Below are positions 25,022-32,660 of a DNA stretch of 36,065 bases, piece by piece. Under the pieces are notes generated by a model. It had not been told where the DNA came from. It did not search any database and was given only the letters and a program-made list of their open reading frames with translations. Source of the stretch: Desertivirga xinjiangensis (lineage in GTDB: Bacteria; Bacteroidota; Bacteroidia; Sphingobacteriales; Sphingobacteriaceae); assembly GCF_024436435.1 (NCBI RefSeq), contig NZ_JAFMZP010000016.1:1-36065 (forward strand), in the 5' to 3' direction. The position numbers were made by a program, and so were the translations under genes. Position 1 is the stretch's first letter. Every line of letters starts with the position of its first letter.

Positions 25022-25102
25022 AATGGTTTCAGTCATCATTAGTGATGATGCTTTGAATGCCTCAGGCAATTTTAAATTAAATTTATTTTTTCGATATAAA
25101 CA

Positions 25103-25612
25103 ATGGATAAATTATTCGAAGGTTTACTAAATCACCACATCGGGTTTGTGTTTTGGGCAACCCTGGCTTTTTTGATATTATTTCTGCTGCTTAAAAAGCT
25201 TGCATGGAAGCCAATTTTGGGAGCAATTCATGAACGCGAACGCTCAATAGAAAGCGCGTTGGCTTCTGCGGAGAACGCAAAAGCCGAAATGGCCCGACTT
25301 ACCAGTCAAAATGAAGCGCTTTTAAAAGAAGCTCGTGCCGAGAGGGATCTTATCCTGAAAGAGGCAAAAGAATTGAAAGATAAAATGATCGCTGAAGCTC
25401 GTACAAGTGCTCAGGCTGAGGGTAGCAAGATGATCGAGAAGGCTAAGGTAGAAATTGAAGGACAAAAGAATGCTGCACTGGCCGAAGTGAAAAACCAGGT
25501 GTCTTCACTTTCAATTGAAATTGCTGAAAAGATCCTTCGTCGTCAGTTCGAGGATTCAGGTAAACAGGATGCTTTGGTTTCTGACTTACTTAAGGACGTA
25601 AAATTAAACTAA
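25103..25612 (+). CDS. atpF: ATP synthase Fo subunit b
   Basis: The peripheral stalk subunit, 169 residues. One N-terminal transmembrane helix (about 10-28, IGFVFWATLAFLILFLLLKK) is followed by LAWKPILGAIHERERSIESAL, the usual b-subunit start. A long Ala/Glu/Lys-rich coiled coil then runs to the end. Length is normal. Its 5' gap carries the atpE hairpin, and a 100-bp gap with no recognisable feature separates it from atpH. Confidence 0.94.
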   Translation: MDKLFEGLLNHHIGFVFWATLAFLILFLLLKKLAWKPILGAIHERERSIESALASAENAKAEMARLTSQNEALLKEARAERDLILKEAKELKDKMIAEARTSAQAEGSKMIEKAKVEIEGQKNAALAEVKNQVSSLSIEIAEKILRRQFEDSGKQDALVSDLLKDVKLN

Positions 25613-25712
25613 TTTCGCTATAGGGCTGGAATAGACAAGGCAAAGAGGGAGGACCTATTGAATTTGGTCATTCACCATACGCATCTCACTTCCGGCTCAT
25701 AAATTATAGAAG

Positions 25713-26255
25713 ATGTCTGAAATTCAAGTAGCATCAAGGTACGCAAAATCTTTAATTGATCTGTCTAATGAACAGGGATCATTGGAGCAGGTTAAAGCTG
25801 ACATGGTCTCTTTTATAAACGTATTGCGTACTAACCCGGAATTGCAAGCGGTACTTAAAAATCCCATTATCAATACTGATAAAAAGATAGGAATCCTGAC
25901 CCAGCTTTTTGGGCAGAGCTTTCACAAGATCATTATCACTTTTTTTAGTATAGTGGTGAATAAAGGACGTGCTGGAATACTCTATGCTACCGCAAAAGAG
26001 TTCATCAACCAATACAACCTGTTAAAGGGTATAGTAAAGGCTACGGTTATATCAGCAAGTGCTCTTTCTGAAAGCAACAGGACAGAGATCATAAGATTGC
26101 TGGAGGACACTACGAAAAGCAGTGTTCAGCTGGAAAGCAAAATTGATGAAGATCTTATCGGCGGATTTGTGCTGAAAGTTGGAGATAAGCAATACGATGC
26201 AAGTATAGCAAGCAGCTTGCAGAAGCTGAAAAAGGAATTTAGTCAGAAGGTTTAA
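25713..26255 (+). CDS. atpH: ATP synthase F1 subunit delta
   Basis: The stator subunit that joins the b dimer to the top of the alpha/beta hexamer, 180 residues. The N-terminal helical domain starts with SRYAKSLIDLSNEQG, and the C-terminal region has the family hallmark IDEDLIGGFVLKVGDKQYDASI. Length and order (atpF-atpH-atpA) are standard. The 65-bp gap to atpA holds only AT-rich leader sequence. Confidence 0.94.
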   Translation: MSEIQVASRYAKSLIDLSNEQGSLEQVKADMVSFINVLRTNPELQAVLKNPIINTDKKIGILTQLFGQSFHKIIITFFSIVVNKGRAGILYATAKEFINQYNLLKGIVKATVISASALSESNRTEIIRLLEDTTKSSVQLESKIDEDLIGGFVLKVGDKQYDASIASSLQKLKKEFSQKV

Positions 26256-26320
26256 ACCCTGACAATAATAATACACAAGAGTTTACAATTGATTAAAAAT
26301 AAAAATTTACAAATAAAACT

Positions 26321-27895
26321 ATGGTAGAGGTAAGACCAGATGAAGTTTCGGCGATTTTGCGCCAGCAATTGTCGGGCTTTAAATCAGAGGCCGAACTTGA
26401 GGAGGTGGGAACTGTACTGCAAGTGGGCGATGGTATTGCCCGTGTTTACGGTCTCACAAAAGTTCAATCAGGTGAATTGGTTGAATTCGAGAACGGCCTG
26501 CAAGGGATTGTATTAAACCTTGAAGAAGACAACGTGGGTGTGGTATTGCTGGGAGAGTATTCTGAGATCAAAGAAGGTGATACTATCAAACGCACAAACC
26601 GTATAGGTTCCATTAAAGTTGGTGACGGAATGCTGGGTCGTGTGGTAAACACACTTGGACAGCCGATCGACGGTAAAGGAGCTATAAAAGGTGATCTGTA
26701 TGAAATGCCTATTGAGCGTAAAGCTCCGGGTGTTATCTATCGTCAGCCGGTTACTGAGCCTTTGCAAACTGGTATCAAAGCTATCGATGCTATGATCCCG
26801 ATCGGTCGTGGGCAGCGGGAGCTTGTAATTGGTGACCGTCAAACTGGTAAAACTGCCGTTTGTATCGATACGATCATCAATCAAAAGGAATTTTACGAAG
26901 CCGGTCAGCCGGTGTATTGTATATATGTAGCTGTAGGGCAGAAAAATTCCACAGTAGCACAGATTGTTCGTACCCTGGAAGAAAATGGTGCTATGCCATA
27001 TACTGTGGTTGTTGCAGCGTCTGCTGCTGACCCGGCTCCAATGCAGTTCTTTGCTCCGTTTTCGGGCGCTGCTATAGGTGAGTTCTTCCGTGATACCGGA
27101 CGCCCTGCTTTAATTATCTATGACGATTTGTCTAAGCAAGCGGTTGCTTACCGTGAGGTGTCCCTTCTATTAAAGCGTCCTCCAGGTCGTGAAGCTTATC
27201 CGGGAGACGTATTTTATCTGCACAGCCGTTTATTAGAGCGCGCTGCTAAGATCAATGCTTCAGATGAGATCGCGAAAAGTATGAACGATTTGCCTGATTC
27301 TATCAAACATCTTGTAAAGGGCGGAGGGTCTCTTACTGCTCTTCCTATTATCGAGACTCAGGCCGGTGACGTTTCTGCATACATTCCTACCAACGTAATT
27401 TCTATTACCGATGGTCAGATATTTTTGGAGTCTAACTTGTTTAACGCAGGTGTTCGTCCGGCAATTAACGTTGGTATATCTGTATCTCGTGTGGGAGGTA
27501 ACGCTCAGATCAAGTCAATGAAAAAAGTGGCAGGTACTTTAAAGCTTGACCAGGCTCAATACCGCGAGTTAGAGGCTTTCTCTAAATTCGGATCGGACCT
27601 TGATTCGGCTACTAAACTGGTCTTGGACAGAGGTGCCCGTAACGTGGAGATTCTTAAACAAGGACAATTCTCACCAGTGTCTGTTGCAAAACAGGTTGCT
27701 ATTATATATTTAGGCATTAAGGGCTTATTACGCTCGGTGCCCGTAAATAGAGTAAGAGAATTCGAAGTAGAGTACACCCAACAGTTAGAGCTGCGTCATC
27801 CGGAAACATTGACGGCTTTAAAGGCTGGGAAGTTCGACGACAGCATTACAGGCGTACTGGAAACAGTTGCGAAAGAACTAGCAGGCAGATATTAG
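26321..27895 (+). CDS. atpA: ATP synthase F1 subunit alpha
   Basis: The non-catalytic nucleotide-binding subunit of F1, 524 residues, full length. It begins [14 protein letters not shown]. The P-loop is GDRQTGKT (171-178), followed by the conserved [13 protein letters not shown] and the Arg-finger segment [12 protein letters not shown]. Codon use is noticeably ordered, with few rare codons, as expected for a highly expressed gene. Its catalytic partner beta (atpD) is not in this window. A hairpin lies just downstream, before atpG. Confidence 0.97.
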   Translation: MVEVRPDEVSAILRQQLSGFKSEAELEEVGTVLQVGDGIARVYGLTKVQSGELVEFENGLQGIVLNLEEDNVGVVLLGEYSEIKEGDTIKRTNRIGSIKVGDGMLGRVVNTLGQPIDGKGAIKGDLYEMPIERKAPGVIYRQPVTEPLQTGIKAIDAMIPIGRGQRELVIGDRQTGKTAVCIDTIINQKEFYEAGQPVYCIYVAVGQKNSTVAQIVRTLEENGAMPYTVVVAASAADPAPMQFFAPFSGAAIGEFFRDTGRPALIIYDDLSKQAVAYREVSLLLKRPPGREAYPGDVFYLHSRLLERAAKINASDEIAKSMNDLPDSIKHLVKGGGSLTALPIIETQAGDVSAYIPTNVISITDGQIFLESNLFNAGVRPAINVGISVSRVGGNAQIKSMKKVAGTLKLDQAQYRELEAFSKFGSDLDSATKLVLDRGARNVEILKQGQFSPVSVAKQVAIIYLGIKGLLRSVPVNRVREFEVEYTQQLELRHPETLTALKAGKFDDSITGVLETVAKELAGRY

Positions 27896-27900
27896 TAATT

Positions 27901-27937
27901 GTTTAAAGTTCGAAGTTTCGGCTTCGGACTTTTAAAC
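27901..27937 (+). other. Intra-operon hairpin between atpA and atpG
   Basis: GTTTAAAGTTCGAAG (27901-27915) pairs with CTTCGGACTTTTAAAC (27922-27937) through about 15 bp, with one bulge and a G-U pair, around a 6-nt loop TTTCGG. It occupies most of the 61-bp gap and ends 20 nt before the atpG ATG. No proper T-run follows, so an mRNA-processing or translation-tuning role is more likely than termination. Confidence 0.6.
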
Positions 27938-27956
27938 TTTAGACTTTCAAAAAAGA

Positions 27957-28847
27957 ATGGCTAATTTAAAAGAAGTAAGAAACCGTATTACATCTGTAAC
28001 CTCCACACAGCAGATCACAAAAGCTATGAAAATGGTTTCAGCTGCTAAGTTGAAGAGAGCTACAAATGCAATTGTTCAGTTACGGCCTTATGCAAACAAG
28101 CTAAAGGATATCCTTGGAAATCTTTCTGCTAGTCTTGAGGGCTCTTCATCTCCTTACATACAGCAACGTGACGTAGAAAAGGTTTTGATAGTTGTTGTAT
28201 CTTCAAACAGGGGGCTGGCAGGAGCATTTAATGCGAATGTTATAAAAACAGCAAACCAACTGATCAGCACCCAATATGCAGAACAGTACCGGAAAGGAAA
28301 TGTAAGTATTATTGCTGTTGGTAAAAAAGTTCAGGATTATTACGAGAAGCGTAAATATAATGTTATCGGAAATAATAATGAGGTGTATTCTCAGCTAAGT
28401 TTTGAGAATGTAGCTCTGATCTCTGAAGTTATAATGAGTGGATTTGCGAATGGCGATTTTGACCGGGTGGATGTTATATATAACCATTTTAGGAATGCTG
28501 CTGTTCAAGAGATCATCAGCGAACAGCTTTTACCATTGGCTGCTACGGTTCAAGCGGATAGCAGTAGGTCTGCGGCATCTAAAGTGGACTATATATTGGA
28601 GCCATCTCAGCAGGAGATTGTGAATGAACTGATCCCGAAATCAATCAAGATTCAGTTTTATAAGGCCGTTCTTGATTCTCATGCTTCTGAGCATGGAGCA
28701 CGTATGACCGCGATGGATAAAGCCACGGAAAATGCAGGGGACTTGCTTAAATCATTAAAACTTTCTTACAATCAAGCCCGCCAGGCAGCGATCACTACAG
28801 AGCTTACAGAGATTGTAAGTGGTGCAGCTGCTTTATCAAACGGATAG
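27957..28847 (+). CDS. atpG: ATP synthase F1 subunit gamma
   Basis: The central rotor shaft, 296 residues. The N-terminal helix has the hallmark LKEVRNRITSVTSTQQITKAMKMV region. The Rossmann-like middle includes VVSSNRGLAGAFN. The C-terminal helix has the AMDKATENAGDL and NQARQAAITTELTEIV motifs that thread the alpha/beta hexamer. It is the last gene of the operon and is followed by a strong terminator. The usual next genes, atpD and atpC, are absent here. Confidence 0.96.
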   Translation: MANLKEVRNRITSVTSTQQITKAMKMVSAAKLKRATNAIVQLRPYANKLKDILGNLSASLEGSSSPYIQQRDVEKVLIVVVSSNRGLAGAFNANVIKTANQLISTQYAEQYRKGNVSIIAVGKKVQDYYEKRKYNVIGNNNEVYSQLSFENVALISEVIMSGFANGDFDRVDVIYNHFRNAAVQEIISEQLLPLAATVQADSSRSAASKVDYILEPSQQEIVNELIPKSIKIQFYKAVLDSHASEHGARMTAMDKATENAGDLLKSLKLSYNQARQAAITTELTEIVSGAAALSNG

Positions 28848-28869
28848 AAAAAACTATATATAGATTTTT

Positions 28870-28896
28870 AAAACCTCTGCTCTGCAGAGGTTTTTT
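28870..28896 (+). terminator. Rho-independent terminator of the atp operon
   Basis: AAAACCTCTGC (28870-28880) and GCAGAGGTTTT (28884-28894) form a perfect 11-bp stem with a 3-nt loop TCT, running into a six-T tract. It lies 22 nt after the atpG stop. Confidence 0.92.
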
Positions 28897-28965
28897 AGTT
28901 TTATGCTATTTTTATTTCTCCTAAACCAAACATAACTCATCCTGTTCAACAATAAATTATCAACT

Positions 28966-29961
28966 ATGGAATATAGAAAATTAGGCGGATCTGACCTGGA
29001 AGTTTCAGCTATAACCTTTGGCGCCTGGGCTGCCGGAGGCTGGATGTGGGGTGGCTCCGAAAGGAAAGATGCTGTCGATGCGATCAGGGCTTCCTATGAC
29101 GCAGGTGTTACTGCTATTGATACTGCTCCTGTATATGGTCAGGGACTTAGCGAAGAAATTGTGGGCGAGGCTATTAAGGGGTTGCCCCGGGATAAAGTTC
29201 AAATACTGACCAAATATGGTTTGCGATGGGACGACACTTCCGGCGAGTTTTATTTCAAGAGTAAAAACAACCAGGGAGAAGAGATCGATATCTATAAATA
29301 TGCTGGCAGAGACAGCGTGATCAGGGAGTGTGAGACGAGCTTAAAGCTTTTAGGTACCGATTATATTGATCTGTATCAGATTCACTGGCCCGATCCCACA
29401 ACTCCGATAGAAGAAACTATGGATGCTGTTAAAACCTTGATACAGCAAGGTAAGGTGCGCTATGCCGGGGTATGCAACTACTCCGATGAACAATTCCGTA
29501 TTGCTGACGGCGTGGTCGATCTTGTTTCTAACCAGGTACCATATAGTATGGTGAACCGTAAGATCGAAGAAGTGATTTTGCCATATTGCCTCGCAAATAA
29601 GAAATCAATTCTTGCCTACAGCCCTTTAGAAAGGGGACTATTGACAGGTAAAATTAAGCCCGGACACATATTTGCGGAAGGAGATCACAGGGCATCGCAT
29701 AAGTTCTTTTCAGAAGTAAATATTAATAATGTGAATCGATTCCTTGAAAAGATCAAGCCCTTAGCGGAAGATAAGAAGGCGAGCCTGGGACAATTGGTTT
29801 TGAGATGGACTGTAGAAAAACCAGGTATTACAGTAGCCTTGGCTGGAGCACGCAATTCTCAGCAAGCGGTCCAGAATGCACAAGCAATGGATCTGACAAT
29901 TTCTGCCGAAGAAATTGAATTCATCAATAATGCTCTTGCAGAGCTGCATATTGAGAATTAA
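28966..29961 (+). CDS. Aldo/keto reductase
   Basis: An NADPH-dependent (beta/alpha)8-barrel oxidoreductase, 331 residues. The catalytic tetrad is intact: Asp52 and Tyr57 (DTAPVYG), Lys83 (LTKYG) and His140 (LYQIHWP). The C-terminal cofactor segment is seen in VALAGARNSQQ. The start MEYRKLGGSDLEVSAITFG and the WAAGGWMWGG segment resemble the general-stress-protein 69 type of the family. The substrate is not predictable. It stands alone after the atp terminator and converges on the DUF6496 gene 7 nt away. Confidence 0.93.
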   Translation: MEYRKLGGSDLEVSAITFGAWAAGGWMWGGSERKDAVDAIRASYDAGVTAIDTAPVYGQGLSEEIVGEAIKGLPRDKVQILTKYGLRWDDTSGEFYFKSKNNQGEEIDIYKYAGRDSVIRECETSLKLLGTDYIDLYQIHWPDPTTPIEETMDAVKTLIQQGKVRYAGVCNYSDEQFRIADGVVDLVSNQVPYSMVNRKIEEVILPYCLANKKSILAYSPLERGLLTGKIKPGHIFAEGDHRASHKFFSEVNINNVNRFLEKIKPLAEDKKASLGQLVLRWTVEKPGITVALAGARNSQQAVQNAQAMDLTISAEEIEFINNALAELHIEN

Positions 29962-29968
29962 AGATAGG

Positions 29969-30154
29969 CTACTTCTTTTTGGTGGATTTTTTTGGAACCT
30001 TGGCACCTGCATCCCGTGCCTCAGAAAGGCCAATAGCAACAGCTTGCTTTTTTGAGGTCACTTTCTTGCCCGTGCCGGTTTCCAACTTGCCCTCCTTCAT
30101 TTCATGCATAGCTTGTTCAACTTTTTCTCCAGCTTTCTTTGAGTATTTAGCCAT
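29969..30154 (-). CDS. DUF6496 small basic protein
   Basis: A 61-residue, lysine-rich, Cys-free protein. It has the family-like pattern KAGEKVEQAMHEMKEGKL, then KKVTSKKQAVAIGLSEARDAGAKVP and a KKSTKKK tail. The helix-turn layout and positive charge suggest nucleic-acid binding or a stress-associated role, but no function is established. It starts at ATG 30154 and ends 7 nt from the aldo/keto reductase stop. Confidence 0.8.
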   Translation of the reverse strand: MAKYSKKAGEKVEQAMHEMKEGKLETGTGKKVTSKKQAVAIGLSEARDAGAKVPKKSTKKK

Positions 30155-30281
30155 TGTTCTTTTCTTTTTATTCTAGAACTGCCGGATATTTGATAATGTT
30201 TTCGCTGGTTGCTCCTTTTATTTAATTCCCTTTTTAGTCTTAAATACGTTTTGTAATTTCGCGCTCGATAAAAAACATAAC

Positions 30282-30488
30282 ATGGCAAACGTAAACGAAA
30301 ACAGACAAACAAATAATGCCAATAATCCAAGTCATTATACTTTGATGACCCTGGGTATTGTGATCACGATGGTAGGCGTGGGCCTTCGTTTTATCGGAAC
30401 CTTCTCGTTAATTGACGTGATTTCAAATATCATTCTGATAGTTGGAGTGTTGATTTGTCTAAAATCTGTTTCCAACATTCTAAAATAA
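30282..30488 (+). CDS. Small two-helix membrane protein, hypothetical
   Basis: A 68-residue protein with an Asn-rich hydrophilic N-terminus (about 1-18) and two transmembrane helices (about 20-40 and 45-63). No known motif. The gene has a plausible upstream promoter-like segment (TAATTTCG at 30254-30261, one mismatch to TAnnTTTG) and a terminator immediately downstream, so it looks like a real single-gene unit. Function unknown. Confidence 0.65.
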   Translation: MANVNENRQTNNANNPSHYTLMTLGIVITMVGVGLRFIGTFSLIDVISNIILIVGVLICLKSVSNILK

Positions 30489-30494
30489 AATTAA

Positions 30495-30530
30495 GGATTG
30501 TTCTTCAGGACATGGAGGACAATCCCTATT
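30495..30530 (+). terminator. Terminator downstream of the small membrane protein gene
   Basis: GGATTGTTCTTC (30495-30506) pairs with GAGGACAATCC (30515-30525) through about 11 bp including G-U pairs, followed by CTATTTTGG. The right arm abuts the stop codon of convergent gldB (30526). Confidence 0.6.
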
Positions 30531-31599
30531 TTGGCTTGTACTTCGATTTGGATAATATCATCTGATAATCTGGGTCTTTCATCAGGTCCTGCAGCTTAAT
30601 GTTGCTATTTACGTCCATGTATTTTTTTACAATCTGCCATCCGATATAAAGCGCCAGCTTGGGTGCGGATTCATTTTTTTCTCCAATACCGGGGGTAAAC
30701 GGCGCCTCTGTCAGATATTTTTGAATTTTCATATAGTCCGTATCGTAGAGCAGATTGTTTTCGAGAAAGTAAGCCCAGATCTGTGGCTCAAATGTTTTAC
30801 ACCAGTCTAATTGGGCTGCAGTATATCCGATTTTCAAGGAATCGCTGACTGCAGGCATAGTTGCATCCATAAAGTACAGGATCTTCCCATTATAAATCAT
30901 GCGGTCCAGTAGCGTGTTTAGAGATTCTGGTTCAGGGAAGATCTCCTCACGTATAAAAGTTTCCATCACCCTTGGTGTGATATTCTCAGGTGTAAACTTT
31001 TTCGAAATGTATAATGGAACACTTTGCCTGATTGCTGGATAGAATTTTGAATCGGCACCTAGAAACATGTCTAACCCGATTCCTATATAGTCATTACCGA
31101 TCGGGGTCTGTACAGCAAAGCCGGAGAAAAAACTAATCAGTCGCGGTAGCTTCTGGCCAGGGTAGTAATATTTGACGTGTTTAAAAGCATCCGTTAACTC
31201 AGATTCTTGTTTACTCATATCTGGATATTTGTGATCGACCTCGTCTTTGAGCGCATTAAAATCCCGGCTACTCAAGATTGTTCGGAGATTGGCGTAATAA
31301 CTAGTATCGGCAGTATGACCTGCTCCCAGCATGCCATCCATGAAGTCGCTGTAGAAATTGCCATATTTTTTTTGAAGTAAAGGGGCCTGCTGCTGTATTG
31401 TTTTTACTTTCAGGCTGCCGAGATCTCTATCAAAGCGTTCAATAGTGACCGTTAGGTCGATATTACTCAAATCGACATCTTTCCGGTTGTTACAAGCCGT
31501 GAGACCCAGCGTAATTAAAAAAAAGCTGCATAAATGAAGCCCGGAAAAGGAGATGCGAGTACTGAGCAGGTTCTTTGTGGCCCTTAAAAAACAAATCAT
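30526..31599 (-). CDS. gldB: Gliding motility lipoprotein GldB
   Basis: A predicted envelope lipoprotein of the gliding/type IX machinery. I chose ATG 31599 because it gives 357 residues with a signal region ending LGLTAC, close to the usual GldB length. The frame runs open upstream to 31890, with further in-frame ATGs at 31686, 31773, 31818 and 31890. Two of these are copies created by an 87-bp tandem repeat. The mature region shows the GldB pattern: VTIERFDRDL, KKYGNFYSDFMDGMLG, YYPGQKLPRLISFFSGF, YIGIGLDMFLG and KLALYIGWQIVKKYM. Its usual neighbour gldC is not adjacent here. It is divergent from a PorT-like barrel gene, and nadE lies one gene beyond. The true start needs experimental evidence. 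Confidence 0.85.
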   Translation of the reverse strand: MICFLRATKNLLSTRISFSGLHLCSFFLITLGLTACNNRKDVDLSNIDLTVTIERFDRDLGSLKVKTIQQQAPLLQKKYGNFYSDFMDGMLGAGHTADTSYYANLRTILSSRDFNALKDEVDHKYPDMSKQESELTDAFKHVKYYYPGQKLPRLISFFSGFAVQTPIGNDYIGIGLDMFLGADSKFYPAIRQSVPLYISKKFTPENITPRVMETFIREEIFPEPESLNTLLDRMIYNGKILYFMDATMPAVSDSLKIGYTAAQLDWCKTFEPQIWAYFLENNLLYDTDYMKIQKYLTEAPFTPGIGEKNESAPKLALYIGWQIVKKYMDVNSNIKLQDLMKDPDYQMILSKSKYKPK

Positions 31600-31784
31600 A
31601 TTCACAAAACACCTGCGTAAACAAAACTGCGAAAAAGTGATTAGCTTGCTGAGCAGGTTCTTTGTGGCCCTTAAAAAACAAATCATATTCACAAAACACC
31701 TGCGTAAACAAAACTGCGAAAAAGTGATTAGCTTGCCGAGCAGGTTCTTTGTGGCCCTTAAAAAACAAATCATATTCACAAAAA
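31562..31784. repeat. 87-bp tandem repeat, about 2.5 copies, at the gldB 5' end
   Basis: Units begin at 31564, 31651 and 31738 (GAGCAGGTTCTTTGTGGCCC), giving an exact 87-bp period. The first two units are identical except for the last few bases, and the third stops after about 46 nt. On the minus strand each unit contains an ATG (31599, 31686, 31773). Eighty-seven is divisible by three, so each copy adds 29 codons without shifting frame. Each unit also has a TTTGTG/CACAAA stem enclosing the ATG. The intergenic span 31600-31916 holds only this repeat and AT-rich leader DNA. Confidence 0.9.
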
Positions 31785-31916
31785 ACAAGTAGATTTGACG
31801 AACGCTTTTTAAATTCATGCTATTGTTAATTTGACGAAAATAATAAAAGCAAAGTTTTTTAATTAGGTTTTTAAAAACAGCATCACTCATACACTATAGT
31901 TCTCATAAATAAGAAA

Positions 31917-32582
31917 ATGAAAAGTAGATTTTATGCGCTTCTAATACTTTTATTTCCAATTGCTGCCAAGGCACAACAGGATTTTAAAAATTTCCAACTA
32001 GGCTTCACCCTTACCCCTAACCTTGGTTGGGCAAGGATCAATGATAGCAGTCCTTCGTATTCTTCTGAAGGAACAAACGTTGGGTTCTCGTACGGATTAA
32101 TAGGGGATTTTGGATTCTCGAAAAATTATTTTTTCTCAACTGCCTTTACCCTCACCAGTATAAATACAAAGGTTAGCAACACGGATGTAGAAGAATCAGG
32201 AGGGGCGGTACGAAATGATATTACTTACAAGGTACAATATATAGAAATACCGTTGACCATAAAATTGAAGACCAATGAGGTTGCTGAAAAATGTTTTTAT
32301 GGTCAATTCGGCCTCGGGACCGGCATTAAAGTCAGCGGAAAACTAGACAGTGAGTTAAAAAGCAGCACGGGTGTCTTAAGCGAAGAATCCAAAAAGGACA
32401 TTGCTTCTGATAATGTGTTCAGGCTGAGTTTGGTTGCAGGTGCAGGTATGCAGTGGAATTTTGCACAAAATACAAAATTTCTTACTGGTGTAACCTTCAA
32501 TAATGGCTTCACGAACATGTTAAGTAAGGGGCCTTCTATCAGAAACTCTTACGTGGCACTGAACCTGGGTGTACTTTTCTAA
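31917..32582 (+). CDS. PorT-like outer-membrane beta-barrel protein
   Basis: A 221-residue protein with a signal peptide (residues 1-19, ending AKAQQ). Amphipathic strands typical of an eight-stranded barrel (OMP_b-brl_2 / PorT type) follow, e.g. GFTLTPNLGW, YIEIPLTIKLKT, GQFGLGTGIKV, LSLVAGAGMQWNF and the C-terminal ending VALNLGVLF. PorT is a type IX secretion component, and the neighbouring gldB supports that reading. The family is broad, however, and a general OmpX-like role remains possible. A terminator follows at 32613. Confidence 0.7.
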   Translation: MKSRFYALLILLFPIAAKAQQDFKNFQLGFTLTPNLGWARINDSSPSYSSEGTNVGFSYGLIGDFGFSKNYFFSTAFTLTSINTKVSNTDVEESGGAVRNDITYKVQYIEIPLTIKLKTNEVAEKCFYGQFGLGTGIKVSGKLDSELKSSTGVLSEESKKDIASDNVFRLSLVAGAGMQWNFAQNTKFLTGVTFNNGFTNMLSKGPSIRNSYVALNLGVLF

Positions 32583-32612
32583 CCTTTTGAAAGGGAAATA
32601 TTTTGAAACAAA

Positions 32613-32634
32613 AAAGCCCTAATGGGCTTTCTTT
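32613..32634 (+). terminator. Terminator after the PorT-like gene
   Basis: AAAGCCC (32613-32619), loop TAAT, GGGCTTT (32624-32630), then CTTTG. The 7-bp stem is 30 nt past the stop and 27 nt before the nadE ATG. Confidence 0.75.
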
Positions 32635-32660
32635 GTTGGTATTAAATTAATCTTTTGTAA

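Noticed and set aside
31562..31784. CRISPR array at the gldB repeat
   Set aside because: The units are contiguous 87-bp copies without variable spacers, and no cas genes are present.
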